From a bacterium UBP14_UBA6098 (GTDB lineage: Bacteria; UBP14; UBA6098), in the NCBI GenBank assembly GCA_002428525.1, contig DIWU01000013.1, forward strand, positions 31,469-95,468: a stretch of 64,000 nucleotides of DNA, in the 5' to 3' direction. The first letter of the stretch is position 1, and each line of letters starts with the position of its first letter. A model generated the notes under the pieces. It saw nothing but the letters and a program-made list of their open reading frames with translations. It was not told the DNA's origin and ran no database searches. Position numbers and translations under genes: made by a program. This document shows, piece after piece, positions 1-7,793 of the stretch.

Positions 1-998
1 TCGACGATGGTCGTGTTGTCCTTGTCGATGACGATTCTCTTAGCGTGGCCGAGGTCCTCGACGCGGGTGTTCTCGAGCTTGAAACCGAGCTCCTCGGAGA
101 TGACCTTGCCGCCGGTGAGGACTGCGATGTCTTCGAGCATCGACTTTCTGCGGTCGCCGTAACCGGGGGCCTTCACCGCCGCGCAACGGACGACGCCGCG
201 GAGTTTATTCACGACGAGCATAGCAAGGGCCTCGCCCTCGACATCCTCGGAGATGATGACGAGCGGCATCCCGCGCTGGGCGACCTTTTCGAGTAGGGGA
301 AGGAGGTCTTTCATGTTCGAGATTTTCTTGTCGTGGATGAGGATCAGCGCGTCCTCGAAGGAAACCTCCATCGCCTCGGGGTCTGTGATGAAATAGGGCG
401 AAAGGTAGCCGCGGTCGAACTGCATTCCCTCGACGGTGTCGAGCGTGGTCTCGGTGCCCTTGGCCTCTTCGACCGTGATGACGCCGTCTTTGCCGACCTT
501 GTCCATCGCCTCGGCGATAAGCTTGCCGATGACGTGGTCGTTGTTCGCGGAGATAGCGCCGACCTGCGCGATCTCTTGGGAGCTTTTCACCGGAACGGAG
601 ATCTCGCGGAGCCTGTCGATGAGGTGCGCCGTTGCGGCCTCGAGGCCTCTGCGAAGGGCCATCGGGTTGACACCGGAGGTGACATTCTTCACGCCCTCGA
701 GGAAGACGGCCTCGGCGAGGACTGTTGCAGTAGTTGTTCCGTCGCCGGCGATATCGCTGGTCTTCGAGGCGACCTCTTTGACGAGCTGAGCGCCCATATT
801 CTCGAAGGGGTCCTCAAGCTCGATCTCTTTAGCGACCGAGACGCCGTCCTTAGTTATTGTAGGGCTTCCCCATTTTTTGTCGAGAACTACATTTCTGCCC
901 TTAGGGCCGAGCGTTACTTTGACGGCCTTCGCGAGCTTGCTGACGCCGATCTTTAGCAGTTCGCGCGATTGATCCGAAAATTCGATTTGTTTTGCCAT
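1..998 (-). CDS. groL: Chaperonin GroEL (60 kDa chaperonin), N-terminal ~332 residues, cut by window edge
   Basis: This is the large subunit of the GroEL/GroES folding chamber in the cytoplasm. The protein starts MAKQIEFSDQ at 998, behind AGGAGG, and reads without interruption to the edge of the window. It contains the apical and equatorial family signatures, including LGPKGRNVVLDKK near residue 30 and the ATP-binding GDGTTTATVLAEA near residue 87. The last visible residues (KRIVIDKDNTTI) correspond to about residue 320 of the usual ~545, so the C-terminal 40 percent lies outside. It follows groES after a 12-base gap and shares its CIRCE-controlled promoter. Identification is secure; nothing looks abnormal in the visible part. 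Confidence 0.98.
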   Translation of the reverse strand, partial: MAKQIEFSDQSRELLKIGVSKLAKAVKVTLGPKGRNVVLDKKWGSPTITKDGVSVAKEIELEDPFENMGAQLVKEVASKTSDIAGDGTTTATVLAEAVFLEGVKNVTSGVNPMALRRGLEAATAHLIDRLREISVPVKSSQEIAQVGAISANNDHVIGKLIAEAMDKVGKDGVITVEEAKGTETTLDTVEGMQFDRGYLSPYFITDPEAMEVSFEDALILIHDKKISNMKDLLPLLEKVAQRGMPLVIISEDVEGEALAMLVVNKLRGVVRCAAVKAPGYGDRRKSMLEDIAVLTGGKVISEELGFKLENTRVEDLGHAKRIVIDKDNTTIV

Positions 999-1013
999 AA
1001 TGAAATAATCCTC

Positions 1014-1301
1014 CTATTCGATGATGGCGAGAATGTTTGATTCCTGCATGATCAGATACTCGGAGCCCTCGATCGTGATCTCGGTTCCGGCGTATTTGCC
1101 ATAGAGAACCTTCTGCCCGGCCTTGACCGACATAGCGATAAGCTCGCCGCTGTCGGCGATCTTTCCGGGGCCGACCGAGATGATCTCGCCCTCTTGCGGG
1201 CGCTCTTTGGCGGTGTCGGGGATGATAATTCCGCCGCGCGCGGTTTTATCCTGCTCGATCGGTTTGACTAAAACGCGATCGGATAGGGGTTTAACATTCA
1301 T
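1014..1301 (-). CDS. groES: Co-chaperonin GroES (10 kDa)
   Basis: This is the heptameric lid of GroEL. The 95-residue product (MNVKPLSDRV...) has the normal family length, with the conserved N-terminal LSDRVLVKP and the mobile-loop region TARGGIIIPDTAKERPQEG that contacts GroEL. The start at 1301 is chosen because AAGGAGG lies five bases upstream; an in-frame extension to 1358 would run through the CIRCE operator and has no ribosome site. It is the first gene of the groES-groEL operon, transcribed from the consensus promoter at 1385-1412 and expected to be repressed by HrcA through the CIRCE element in its leader. Confidence 0.98.
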   Translation of the reverse strand: MNVKPLSDRVLVKPIEQDKTARGGIIIPDTAKERPQEGEIISVGPGKIADSGELIAMSVKAGQKVLYGKYAGTEITIEGSEYLIMQESNILAIIE

Positions 1302-1347
1302 TCGTTCCTCCTTGTTTGTTGTTTTTGAAAGTTGGTTATTTTCGAGA

Positions 1348-1374
1348 TTAGCACTCAAGCAAGGAGAGTGCCAA
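1348..1374 (-). promoter_or_regulatory. CIRCE operator (HrcA binding site)
   Basis: On the transcribed strand this reads TTGGCACTC, nine bases, GAGTGCTAA. It matches the known CIRCE consensus TTAGCACTC-N9-GAGTGCTAA with a single mismatch and the exact nine-base spacer. It lies between the -10 box and the groES start, the classical position for HrcA repression of groESL. HrcA itself is not in the window. Confidence 0.97.
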
Positions 1375-1384
1375 AATGATGGTG

Positions 1385-1412
1385 ATTATACTCGCATTTC
1401 GGGAATTGTCAA
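1385..1412 (-). promoter_or_regulatory. Sigma-70 type promoter of groES-groEL
   Basis: On the minus strand there is TTGACA (1407-1412), a 16-base spacer, and TATAAT (1385-1390). Both hexamers are perfect consensus. Transcription would begin just upstream of the CIRCE element, so the operator sits in the 5' leader. Confidence 0.9.
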
Positions 1413-1448
1413 GACGGAAAATACATTTTTCGGTGCGGAGATGGAGGA

Positions 1449-3308
1449 TCAGCTCTCGTCTAACTCTTCATCGGTGAGAAGCACCTCGATAAGCCCTTCC
1501 CGGCCGTCGGCCTTGAGCCAGTCATCGATGAAGCCCGGGGACTCAGCCCTGCTGGCGAACTCGGCCAAGAACCGCAGATGTTGGCTGGGGTTCTTACTGC
1601 TCCCGAGGAGCACAAACGCGGCGTGTATCGACTGATGCGCGGTGGGGAATTCTATTCCCGTGATCGACCGCGCGACTACAAGATAGAAGCTGTCCACTTC
1701 GTCCAAGAGCAGGTGCGGAAGTGCGACGCCGTCATCGGCGGGGGTTTCGCCGCGGTAGCTTCTCTCGAGCAAGGAAGAGAGAATTATTTCGGATGAAACC
1801 CCGCTTTTTTGGCTGAGAAGCAGTGATGCTTTTTCGAGGAGGTCTTCGATTCGGGTATTATGTTCGGTCTCGATGAAGTCGGCCTCTCGAATTATCTGTG
1901 CGAAGGGATCGTCGTGCCGCAGACCTTTTTCTTTCAATATTTGTCTGAGCTCGGCATCGAGGCCGAGGGCGTGGGCGTCATGGTCGAGAAGCCTTTCGGC
2001 GATCCGGAGGGCCGCTTGGCCAACCGCCGACGATCCGGTGACTCGGTGGCGGACATAGAGGTTATACCAAATAATCCCAATAGCTAAGAGCAGGAAGGTG
2101 AAAAGTGTGGATAGCAAACCCATCTCGGGAATGAGGACTACCGCGACGATTATGCCCATGATCTGAGTATAGGGATAAAATGGGCTTTTAAAGCTGGGAT
2201 CATAGCTTTTGAGGCCGCTTTCCCTCATAACGAGCACCGCGATATTTATCACCGCAAAAACCAATATCTGAACCGTGCTCGCGAGTTTCGCGATGGATTC
2301 GATATCGATGAGTAAAATAACCGCAAGTATTATCCCGACAGTGAAAAGGATTGCGTAGTGCGGTGTTTTCCTCTTGGAGAAGCGTGAGAATGCGTGGGGG
2401 ATAACATGATCGCGCCCCATAGCCAGTAGGTAACGGCTTGCGGACATAATCCCCGCGTTGCCTGTTGTGGCAAAGGCCAAAATCGCGGCCAATGTGATCG
2501 CTCCGGCCCCGAATTTCCCCATAAAGGCGGTCGCGGTATCCGATATCGGTGTTAAACTCGAATACAAAGTCTCTTTGGGCAGAACGCCAACGACGATATA
2601 AACACCTAAGCCGTAAATAACTGTCACAACTGATAGCGATAGTATCATGCCCAGCGGAAGGTTGCGCGAGGGGTTTTTCACCTCCTCGGAGACGCTTGCG
2701 ACCTTATTCAGACCGATAAAACTAATAAAAACCAATCCGGCTGTGGGCAAAACAGCGTTCCAACCGAAGGGCGCAAAGGGGGTAAACCTAAATGACTCGA
2801 CCTCGGGGAGACCTTTTACAATGAATAGTGCCATAATGGCAACAAGCAGAACAACCATCCCGACTTGCAGACCACTGCTCTCTTTGGCGCCGCGAAGATT
2901 GAATACGGTGAATATCAAAAGGCAAATCATGGCTATAAGCTTTGGGTCGAAATCCACATAATATGCGAGATAGACGCCGAGCCCGACCAACGCGAAGGTG
3001 CATTTGAGAACCAAGGCCAGCCAATCGCCTATCCCCATAACAGTCCCGAGCATAGGCCCGAGGCTTCGGCTTATAAAAAAATAAGTCCCGCCGGAGCGGG
3101 GCATCGCTGTGGAAAGTTCTACTGTGGAGAGGAGAGCAGGCAGGATCATGAAGGCCGCGAGGATGTAGGCGACGATAACCGCCGGCCCGGATTTTGAGGC
3201 GGCGATTCCGGGGAGAAGGAAAAAACCCGAACTGATCATTGCGCCGGTTGAAATAGCAAAAACATCGAGAAGACCGAGTGATCTTTTAAGGTTCTTCTTA
3301 TTACTCAT
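1449..3308 (-). CDS. APC-family amino-acid permease with C-terminal PTS EIIA-like domain
   Basis: This is an inner-membrane transporter of the amino acid-polyamine-organocation superfamily. Residues about 8-425 hold some twelve hydrophobic segments and the family start motif GLLDVFAISTGAMISSGFFLLPG, with PRSGGTYFFISRSLGP in helix 3. After the last helix, a soluble tail of about 190 residues ends in a region resembling PTS EIIA type 2 domains: GVALPH near residue 527, with His532 at the position of the phosphorylated histidine, then FVLLGSSKNPSQHL. AAGGAG lies just upstream of the ATG. It follows etfA by 24 bases on the same strand. The substrate cannot be read from sequence; the EIIA-like tail suggests regulation by phosphorylation or ligand binding, which is inference. 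Confidence 0.88.
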   Translation of the reverse strand: MSNKKNLKRSLGLLDVFAISTGAMISSGFFLLPGIAASKSGPAVIVAYILAAFMILPALLSTVELSTAMPRSGGTYFFISRSLGPMLGTVMGIGDWLALVLKCTFALVGLGVYLAYYVDFDPKLIAMICLLIFTVFNLRGAKESSGLQVGMVVLLVAIMALFIVKGLPEVESFRFTPFAPFGWNAVLPTAGLVFISFIGLNKVASVSEEVKNPSRNLPLGMILSLSVVTVIYGLGVYIVVGVLPKETLYSSLTPISDTATAFMGKFGAGAITLAAILAFATTGNAGIMSASRYLLAMGRDHVIPHAFSRFSKRKTPHYAILFTVGIILAVILLIDIESIAKLASTVQILVFAVINIAVLVMRESGLKSYDPSFKSPFYPYTQIMGIIVAVVLIPEMGLLSTLFTFLLLAIGIIWYNLYVRHRVTGSSAVGQAALRIAERLLDHDAHALGLDAELRQILKEKGLRHDDPFAQIIREADFIETEHNTRIEDLLEKASLLLSQKSGVSSEIILSSLLERSYRGETPADDGVALPHLLLDEVDSFYLVVARSITGIEFPTAHQSIHAAFVLLGSSKNPSQHLRFLAEFASRAESPGFIDDWLKADGREGLIEVLLTDEELDES

Positions 3309-3332
3309 AAGCTCCTTATCATTATAATAAAG

Positions 3333-4532
3333 TTAGGTGGATAATTCCCTGATCAGCGACGGGACGACCTCGAATAGATCGCCGACAATTCCGATATTTG
3401 CGATATCGAAGATCGGCGCGGATTTGTCCTTATTTATCGCAACAATAAATTCCGAGGTTTGCATTCCGACCTTATGCTGAATAGCGCCGCTGATTCCGCA
3501 GGCGATATATAGCTTCGGCGCGACGGTTCTGCCGGTTTGGCCGACCTGACGATTATACGGCACCCATCCGGCATCGACTGCCGCACGGCTCGCGGCGATC
3601 GTTCCCCCCAGAAGCGAGGCTAATTCCCTTAAAAGCTCGAAGCCCTCGGCACCGCCGACGCCCCTGCCGCCCGCAACGATAATATCCGCCTCGGTGATCG
3701 GCATCTCGCATTCGGCGGACTCGTCGATTCGTTCGATGATGGCCTTTGCGAGGGTATTTATCGCGATTTCACCCGAATCGATAGTAACTATTTCGCCCTT
3801 CCTCGATGAGTCGGCGGGTGCTTCGGGAAAGACCTTGTGCCGCACCGAGGCCATCTGCGGCCTGTGATTCGGGCAAGCGATAGTCGCCATAATATTGCCG
3901 CCGAATGCCGGGCGAGTTTGCAATAAAAGGCCTGTGGCATCGTCGATATCGAGGTCGGTGCAGTCGGCGGTGAGGCCGGTTTTCAGGCGGACTGCAAGGC
4001 GCGGCATAAGCCTGCGACCGGAGAGTGTCGATCCGCCGAGAAGGATCTCTGGGGAATATTTGTTAACCGCGAAAGCGATGGCCTCGGCGTGGTTCTCCTC
4101 GATGAATTGTTCGAATCTCGGCGAATCGATGAGAAAAACCCTATCGGCGCCGCGCGCAATCGCCTCTTCGGCGAGGTGGGCGATGTTGTGACCGACAATA
4201 ACAAGACCAAGCTCGCAACGCCTTTTTCCGGCAAGCTTACGGCCGATATTGAGTAGCTCGAAGACTACCGGTGAAAGCCTGCCGCAAGGTTCTATCTCGC
4301 CCCAAACCCATACGCCGCTTGAATCGGGTATTTGCGGGGCATTTTGTGAGGCCTCTGAGCGGGCGATCGCCCCGCAGGGGCATGAATCAATGCAAGCACC
4401 GCAGAGCGTGCAGGCGGAAAAGTCGATGACGACCTTGTCTTCGCTAAGCGCAATTGCTCCGAAAGGGCAGGCTGTGGAACATACCCCGCAAAGCGAACAC
4501 AAAGTATCATCGATGATTATCTTTTCATTCAT
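3333..4532 (-). CDS. etfA: Electron transfer flavoprotein alpha subunit with N-terminal 2x[4Fe-4S] ferredoxin domain
   Basis: This is the FAD-binding subunit of an electron-transfer flavoprotein. Residues 1-65 carry two four-cysteine clusters (CSLCGVCSTACP and CTLCGACIDSCP) typical of the ferredoxin-extended EtfA found in anaerobes. The ETF alpha N-terminal domain follows (WVWGEIEPCGRLSPVVFELL), then the C-terminal FAD domain with GRGVGG, SRAAVDAGWVPYNRQVGQTG, LYIACGISGAIQH and INKDKSAPIFDIANIGIVGD. Length (399) suits the ferredoxin-fused form. No ETF beta subunit or acyl-CoA dehydrogenase is adjacent, which is unusual because etfB normally lies next to etfA. The upstream ribosome site is weak. 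Confidence 0.95.
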   Translation of the reverse strand: MNEKIIIDDTLCSLCGVCSTACPFGAIALSEDKVVIDFSACTLCGACIDSCPCGAIARSEASQNAPQIPDSSGVWVWGEIEPCGRLSPVVFELLNIGRKLAGKRRCELGLVIVGHNIAHLAEEAIARGADRVFLIDSPRFEQFIEENHAEAIAFAVNKYSPEILLGGSTLSGRRLMPRLAVRLKTGLTADCTDLDIDDATGLLLQTRPAFGGNIMATIACPNHRPQMASVRHKVFPEAPADSSRKGEIVTIDSGEIAINTLAKAIIERIDESAECEMPITEADIIVAGGRGVGGAEGFELLRELASLLGGTIAASRAAVDAGWVPYNRQVGQTGRTVAPKLYIACGISGAIQHKVGMQTSEFIVAINKDKSAPIFDIANIGIVGDLFEVVPSLIRELST

Positions 4533-4596
4533 TATTTTAAAAAGCTATGTTTTAGCGAGTTCGATGCAATAAGGTTGTTTTCGAGTTCGACATTGA

Positions 4597-5526
4597 TCAA
4601 TTTTTCGTAAAGCCGTCGTAGGCAAGGCCGAACTTATGCGTGGAGCCTAAAACACCGAAGTGTTGGAAAGAGTAATCGGCGTGCACTCCCTTATAAACCA
4701 GTCCGAAACCCGCGGTGAGGCCGTTGAGGTTTTCGCCGTCGGCCAATTCACCGGAGACCTTCGGGCGAATACGATAGCCCGCGCGCAGGAACAGCGGCTT
4801 GAGCTGAATCATCTCGAGGCCGAAACCGCCGGCGAATCCCGAGTCGCGGAAATAATCGCCCTGAGCGAGGGCGTTGAAGGGCAGACCTTTGAGCCTGTAG
4901 CTCGCTCCGAGGCTCGCGCCCAAGGAAAGTGTGTCCTTCCTGTCGGTGAAGCCGGAGATTTGGCCGCCGAGGTTTTTAACAACGAGGCCGGCATGGCCCT
5001 TGCCGCGGTCGAATTTAAACATCAAGCCGAGGTCGGTGCCGAGGGCGATTGAGGAGTAGGAGTCGATCGAGCTGGAAGCGAAGAACGGCGCGATCCCGAA
5101 GGATAGGTTCGAGATCAGCTCTCTGCTGAAAAACACCGAGACGGCCATATCGGTGCTCGAGAATTCGCCGATCTCGTTTCCCGAGGCGTCGGTCTTGTTC
5201 ATAGTGCCGTAGCTGAGGAACCTGAGAGCGACGCCTACCTTGCCGAAAGGCAATCCCTTCTGAGCGGTGAGATGACCGGCCGAGATTCCGGCATAGAGGG
5301 TTCCGAAGCTTGTGCCTACGCTTAAATCCTTGGAGAAGCTCATCGCCGCGGGATTGGAGAGCATTCCGTCCGGCCCCTCGGAGAACCCCGCGCAGGCGCT
5401 CCCCAAGGCGGAGGCCTTAGGCGAGAAGTCCATCTTGAGAAAGGTCATTCCGCTCGTCCCTGCGTAGTCCGAGATCGCCAATACGGAACAAGATAGAAAT
5501 ATTATGAAGATAGCCAATCTTTTCAT
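4597..5526 (-). CDS. PorV/PorQ-like (UPF0164) outer-membrane barrel protein
   Basis: The product (309 residues) has a short signal peptide (first ~18 residues) followed by the family opening TFLKMDFSPKASALGSACAGF and DGMLSNPAAMSF. This matches the start of PorV/PorQ/UPF0164 beta-barrel proteins of the FCB group, some of which serve the type IX secretion system as shuttles or attachment proteins. The rest is alternating hydrophobic and polar strands rich in Gly and aromatic residues, as expected for a barrel. It is the last gene of the lapA-lapB-SPOR cluster (gap 21 bases). A role in delivery or anchoring of sorted surface proteins is inference; the barrel family assignment is firm. Confidence 0.82.
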   Translation of the reverse strand: MKRLAIFIIFLSCSVLAISDYAGTSGMTFLKMDFSPKASALGSACAGFSEGPDGMLSNPAAMSFSKDLSVGTSFGTLYAGISAGHLTAQKGLPFGKVGVALRFLSYGTMNKTDASGNEIGEFSSTDMAVSVFFSRELISNLSFGIAPFFASSSIDSYSSIALGTDLGLMFKFDRGKGHAGLVVKNLGGQISGFTDRKDTLSLGASLGASYRLKGLPFNALAQGDYFRDSGFAGGFGLEMIQLKPLFLRAGYRIRPKVSGELADGENLNGLTAGFGLVYKGVHADYSFQHFGVLGSTHKFGLAYDGFTKN

Positions 5527-5547
5527 TCGGTCCTTCTTGCCAAATAT

Positions 5548-6255
5548 TTATTCCTCGGGCATTTCAACGACTTGACACTCAAATTCCCGAGCCATAGCGT
5601 CGGCTTGAGCCGCCGCCTCGCCTTTAGTAGCAAATTCCCCGCCGAAAATATAGAACATGGTTTTTCCCTCGGAAATTATCGGGGTAATCCATGTCCGAAG
5701 GCCCTCCTGCTTGACTTTTACGGCCATCTGTCTCGCGAGGGATTCCATCTCGAAGGCGCCGAACTGGAGTGTCCACGAGCCGAAATGTTCATCGGTCTCC
5801 TCGACGGCCGATTCGGAGGCATCTCCATTCGGGAGCGCGAGAGAGACATAGCGGGAAAGGTAATCCATCCCCGAGATCAATCCGATATACTTTTGGCAAC
5901 TGTCTCGGTCGGCGATATCGCCGCAGTAAAGCTCGGCGAGGCCGAGGGTTGCCAATGGGGAGATATCCGGGTCGGTGATTCGAGAGAAATAGCCCCTTGC
6001 CGCGTGGGGTTGCGCGAGTATATGGCAACATTGCCCGAGCATGAGGATATCCGATTGCGAGGGTTCGGAGATACGTTCGGCGAGGTCTTTCGCCGAATGG
6101 TAAAGCCCGCGGGCGTAGGCCAACCTCGCCCTCACCGAGAGCGAGGAGTCCGAATCGTGTTCGGCGAGGGCGATTTCCAAAGACTCGGGATTCACCGAAA
6201 CGACTCCGCCGAATAACGAGGCGCAAATTGTGAGGATGAAGAAAAGGTTTCTCAT
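5548..6255 (-). CDS. Exported SPOR-domain protein
   Basis: The start at 6255 is chosen because its ATG overlaps the TGA of lapB (ATGA) and gives a clean signal peptide (MRNLFFILTICASLFGGVVS). Residues ~25-130 form helical repeats resembling degenerate TPRs (ARLAYARGLYHSAKDLAERI). The last ~75 residues form a SPOR domain: WTLQFGAFEMESLARQMAVKVKQEG, then FYIFGGEFATKGEAAAQADAM. SPOR domains bind denuded glycan strands of peptidoglycan, often at division sites. The protein should therefore be periplasmic. It is translationally coupled to lapB and upstream of a barrel gene, which suggests an envelope-assembly role. Confidence 0.85.
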   Translation of the reverse strand: MRNLFFILTICASLFGGVVSVNPESLEIALAEHDSDSSLSVRARLAYARGLYHSAKDLAERISEPSQSDILMLGQCCHILAQPHAARGYFSRITDPDISPLATLGLAELYCGDIADRDSCQKYIGLISGMDYLSRYVSLALPNGDASESAVEETDEHFGSWTLQFGAFEMESLARQMAVKVKQEGLRTWITPIISEGKTMFYIFGGEFATKGEAAAQADAMAREFECQVVEMPEE

Positions 6256-7379
6256 ATTCCGAATGAGTTCCAAGCCCCGCACTCGAAACAATACCACATC
6301 GGGTCGTTTATTTTAGTGCCGCAAGAGCTACAGGTATATTTATATTTTCCGCAAGCGCGGAGGCATATTGTGCCGATCAGCTCGCCGATCTCGCCGGCGA
6401 TGTTGTCTCGCTTTTGGATCAAGGCGAGAAGCTTGATCTCGAGTTCGATCGGAGCCTCGAATTCGCCCTGAAGAGTGGTGATCGCATCGTCGAGCCTGCC
6501 CATTCGGACGAAGAGGTCTGAAAGGGCCTCTCTGGCCCGGAAATCCTCTGTATTCGCGGAAATGAACTTGCTATAAAAAGTAATCATGCTCCCGAAATCC
6601 GAGAGGTCATAGGCCGCGCGCTCGAGCCTCTCGAAGCTGGTCCATGCTATCTTCGGGAACTTGGCGCAGAACTTCTTCCACCATTCGATCGCGTCTGCGA
6701 TTCGGCCCTCGGCATAGTAGGCGTCGCCGATACGCAGATAGGCCGAGGGGCATTCCTCGTCGATGCGGATAGCATCTTTGAAAAGGATTCGCGCGTTATG
6801 ATACTTCTCGTTTTCAGCGGCTGAGTTGCCCATCATTACTTTATATAGCGCGAGCTGGCCTTTGTGTTGGAGTGCGGCGTTTTTGAAGGAGGAAAGCAGG
6901 TCGAAGGCCTCCGGCCATCGCCCGAGTTTTTCATATTCTTCGATCAACAGCTCTTTAGTCCAGTTGTCCTGATTCGACTTGAGCGCGCGCGCGAGTATAT
7001 CCGCGGCCATCTCGTGGTCGCCGATCTTGGAGTAATCGAGGGCGAGGGATTTCGACACGCGGAAACTCTCCGCGGGAGTAAGTGTCTTGCGGTCTGCGAC
7101 GCTATGGTGAATCTGAAGCGCTTTTCTCGGGCCGATCTCCTCTCTGACGAGGTCGCCGAGAAGGATAAAAGCTTCGGCGTTGGAGGTGTCCTCGATTGCA
7201 GTCTCGCGAAGAATTCTCATTGCACGCATTCTATCGCCCACGACAATAGCGCGAAGACCGTCGGCAAACCTTGTTTTATTGCGGTTTGCGGAATTTGTTC
7301 TGTTCTTTGAAAACCATATTGCAAGAAGGGCGGACAGGGCGAAGATCAGGAGAATAAAGCCGAGGCTGTCGGAGATCAT
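6252..7379 (-). CDS. lapB: LapB/YciM-like TPR protein with C-terminal rubredoxin-type metal site
   Basis: The 375-residue product starts with one membrane helix (residues 4-23). A TPR superhelix follows (for example NAEAFILLGDLVREEIGP, PSAYLRIGDAYYAEGRIADAIEWW), and the protein ends in a four-cysteine rubredoxin-like tail, YTCSSCGT...WYCFECGAW. This is the exact architecture of LapB (YciM), the inner-membrane scaffold that balances lipopolysaccharide synthesis by controlling LpxC turnover in Escherichia coli. It overlaps lapA by four bases (ATGA), the same gene pair and order as in proteobacteria. LpxC and FtsH are not in the window. The regulatory role here is inferred from architecture and synteny. 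Confidence 0.88.
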   Translation of the reverse strand: MISDSLGFILLIFALSALLAIWFSKNRTNSANRNKTRFADGLRAIVVGDRMRAMRILRETAIEDTSNAEAFILLGDLVREEIGPRKALQIHHSVADRKTLTPAESFRVSKSLALDYSKIGDHEMAADILARALKSNQDNWTKELLIEEYEKLGRWPEAFDLLSSFKNAALQHKGQLALYKVMMGNSAAENEKYHNARILFKDAIRIDEECPSAYLRIGDAYYAEGRIADAIEWWKKFCAKFPKIAWTSFERLERAAYDLSDFGSMITFYSKFISANTEDFRAREALSDLFVRMGRLDDAITTLQGEFEAPIELEIKLLALIQKRDNIAGEIGELIGTICLRACGKYKYTCSSCGTKINDPMWYCFECGAWNSFGI

Positions 7380-7693
7380 TTATCCTCCTCGCCGATCGGC
7401 AGATCCTCCAAGGGGAGTATTCGGAGCGAGTCGAGTTCCTCGCGAAGCCTCGAATTGAGCCTTTTGAGACGCATGATCTTGATTCTCGAGGAGATTTGAA
7501 TGAAAAAGAAAACGAGTAGCGCCCAAAGCGCACCGAAAAGGGCACTTTGAACGATGACCATGTTGAGAGGGACATTCGCATAGTCGGCGAAACCCAGCGA
7601 GACGAGATCGACGGCGCGTCCGCCGTTGAGAGTGACAATCACGAAGATCGCGGACAGCATTAGCAGAATAAGCACAATCTGAACAACCCACAT
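7376..7693 (-). CDS. lapA: LapA/YciS-like inner-membrane protein
   Basis: This is a 105-residue protein with two membrane helices (residues ~3-23 and ~45-67) and a short charged, coiled-coil-prone tail (MRLKRLNSRLREELDSLR). This is the pattern of the lipopolysaccharide assembly protein A domain (DUF1049). The gene lies directly upstream of, and overlaps, lapB, as in the E. coli lapAB operon, which strongly supports the call. AAGGAGC lies six bases before the ATG, and a promoter lies at 7726-7753. On its own the sequence would be only suggestive; context raises confidence. Confidence 0.82.
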   Translation of the reverse strand: MWVVQIVLILLMLSAIFVIVTLNGGRAVDLVSLGFADYANVPLNMVIVQSALFGALWALLVFFFIQISSRIKIMRLKRLNSRLREELDSLRILPLEDLPIGEEDK

Positions 7694-7725
7694 AGAGACG
7701 CTCCTTATAATCGGCTATTCGATTA

Positions 7726-7753
7726 ATATTAAAGGCTCGCGCGAAAATGTCAA
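7726..7753 (-). promoter_or_regulatory. Probable promoter of the lapA-lapB-SPOR-porQ operon
   Basis: On the minus strand there is TTGACA (7748-7753), a 16-base spacer and TAATAT (7726-7731). It is followed about 30 bases later by the lapA ribosome site and ATG at 7693. Confidence 0.65.
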
Positions 7754-7793
7754 TATCATATTCTTCGAGCGGCCTGTTTTTTCAAGCAATGAA

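Noticed and set aside
333..956. A 207-residue open frame on the plus strand inside groEL
   Set aside because: Antisense to groEL; no upstream signal and no family resemblance.
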